From NCBI RefSeq assembly GCF_042664795.1, contig NZ_JBHTBN010000001.1, positions 496,001 through 560,000 of the forward strand: DNA of 64,000 nucleotides, written 5' to 3'. Below, one piece after another: positions 63,878 through 64,000 of this stretch (positions are counted from its first letter, which is position 1; every line of letters starts with the position of its first letter). The notes below the pieces were generated by a model. That model searched no databases, was not told where the DNA came from, and saw only the letters and a program-made list of their open reading frames with translations. This DNA is from Jejudonia soesokkakensis (GTDB lineage: Bacteria > Bacteroidota > Bacteroidia > Flavobacteriales > Flavobacteriaceae). The translations under genes were made by a program, and so were the position numbers.

Positions 63878-63894
63878 ACAATCATAAATAGTAC

Positions 63895-64000
63895 ATGGAA
63901 GCATATATTATAGATGGCGTAAGAACGCCCATAGGAAATTATAAAGGGACACTAAGTGCGGTTCGCACAGACGATTTAGGAGCGCATGTGATCAAAGAAG
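63895..64000 (+). CDS. paaJ: 3-oxoadipyl-CoA / acetyl-CoA thiolase (3' partial)
   Basis: Seen: the first 35 codons only, MEAYIIDGVRTPIGNYKGTLS and VRTDDLGAHVIKE, the usual thiolase opening. Known: PaaJ splits 3-oxoadipyl-CoA to acetyl-CoA and succinyl-CoA as the last pathway step. The assignment rests on this start and on its place after paaI. It runs off the window. Confidence 0.85.
   Translation, partial: MEAYIIDGVRTPIGNYKGTLSAVRTDDLGAHVIKE

Noticed and set aside
1..64000. tRNA, rRNA, insertion sequences, transposases, integrases
   Set aside because: Looked for in gaps and among proteins; none seen by eye. A covariance search would be needed to exclude small RNAs.

Overview
The window looks like a chromosomal segment from a marine-type member of the Flavobacteriaceae (Bacteroidetes). 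The signs are low GC, Bacteroidetes-type promoters (TAnnTTTG at -7, TTG near -33), a type IX secretion (T9SS) gliding-type C-terminal domain with PorP/SprF and OmpA partners, GLPGLI and DUF5686 families, and many short AT-rich palindromes. The genus cannot be named from the sequence. No rRNA, tRNA, CRISPR, prophage or transposase was seen, and no gene-free stretch exceeds 300 bases.

Layout. 1-9886: a giant Ca-binding-repeat surface protein (5' end outside the window, broken by 98 Ns), then PorP/SprF and an OmpA/PD40 protein. 9950-14225: five small acidic lipoproteins sharing a Cys-Arg-Glu start, in two groups around a radical SAM/DUF4130 DNA-repair pair and a divergent LexA-like self-cleaving repressor; three GGA-N5-TCC sites lie in the shared promoter region. 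14351-18185: Kdo transferase, a sugar aminotransferase, GalE and a small unknown protein. 18252-30614, mostly minus strand: FabD, a flavin-fold stress protein, DHFR, a 2TM protein, DUF427, EgtD/EgtB (ergothioneine), two TonB-C-domain secreted proteins, ThyA, a CNT nucleoside transporter, a bifunctional nuclease and EtfAB; a class V PLP enzyme lies on the plus strand. 30905-40121, plus strand: PdhB, a DUF5686 membrane protein, soluble and membrane pyrophosphatases, a MgtC/DUF4010 protein and an App1-like phosphatase. 40096-43632, minus: polyphosphate kinase, deoxynucleoside kinase and a predicted propeller protein. 43721-53919, plus: two GLPGLI proteins, an outer-membrane receptor-like protein, a papain-like and a caspase-like protease, and DUF4230. 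53914-55952, minus: rhodanese and aromatic amino acid hydroxylase. 56023-64000, plus: a TetR regulator and the phenylacetate operon paaE-A-B-C-D-G-H-I-J.

How the genes fit together. EtfAB, the aromatic amino acid hydroxylase and the paa operon suggest catabolism of aromatic amino acids and phenylacetate. DHFR, ThyA, deoxynucleoside kinase and the CNT transporter cover thymidylate synthesis and nucleoside salvage. Two pyrophosphatases and polyphosphate kinase handle PPi and polyP.

Most notable items: (1) the paa operon has collected at least five different repeat or cassette insertions at its gene junctions, including a palindrome translated inside PaaH, whose stem shows a compensated base pair relative to an intergenic copy; (2) a triple operator array joins the LexA-like gene to the radical SAM/DUF4130 pair; (3) a TetR-type palindrome overlaps the paa -7 box; (4) adjacent papain- and caspase-like proteases share a nine-residue RNLxVEDDV motif three times, with diverged codons; (5) a terminator-like hairpin abuts the egtB start codon; (6) the N gap can be reconstructed as a collapsed 1,113-bp repeat hiding about 856 bp.
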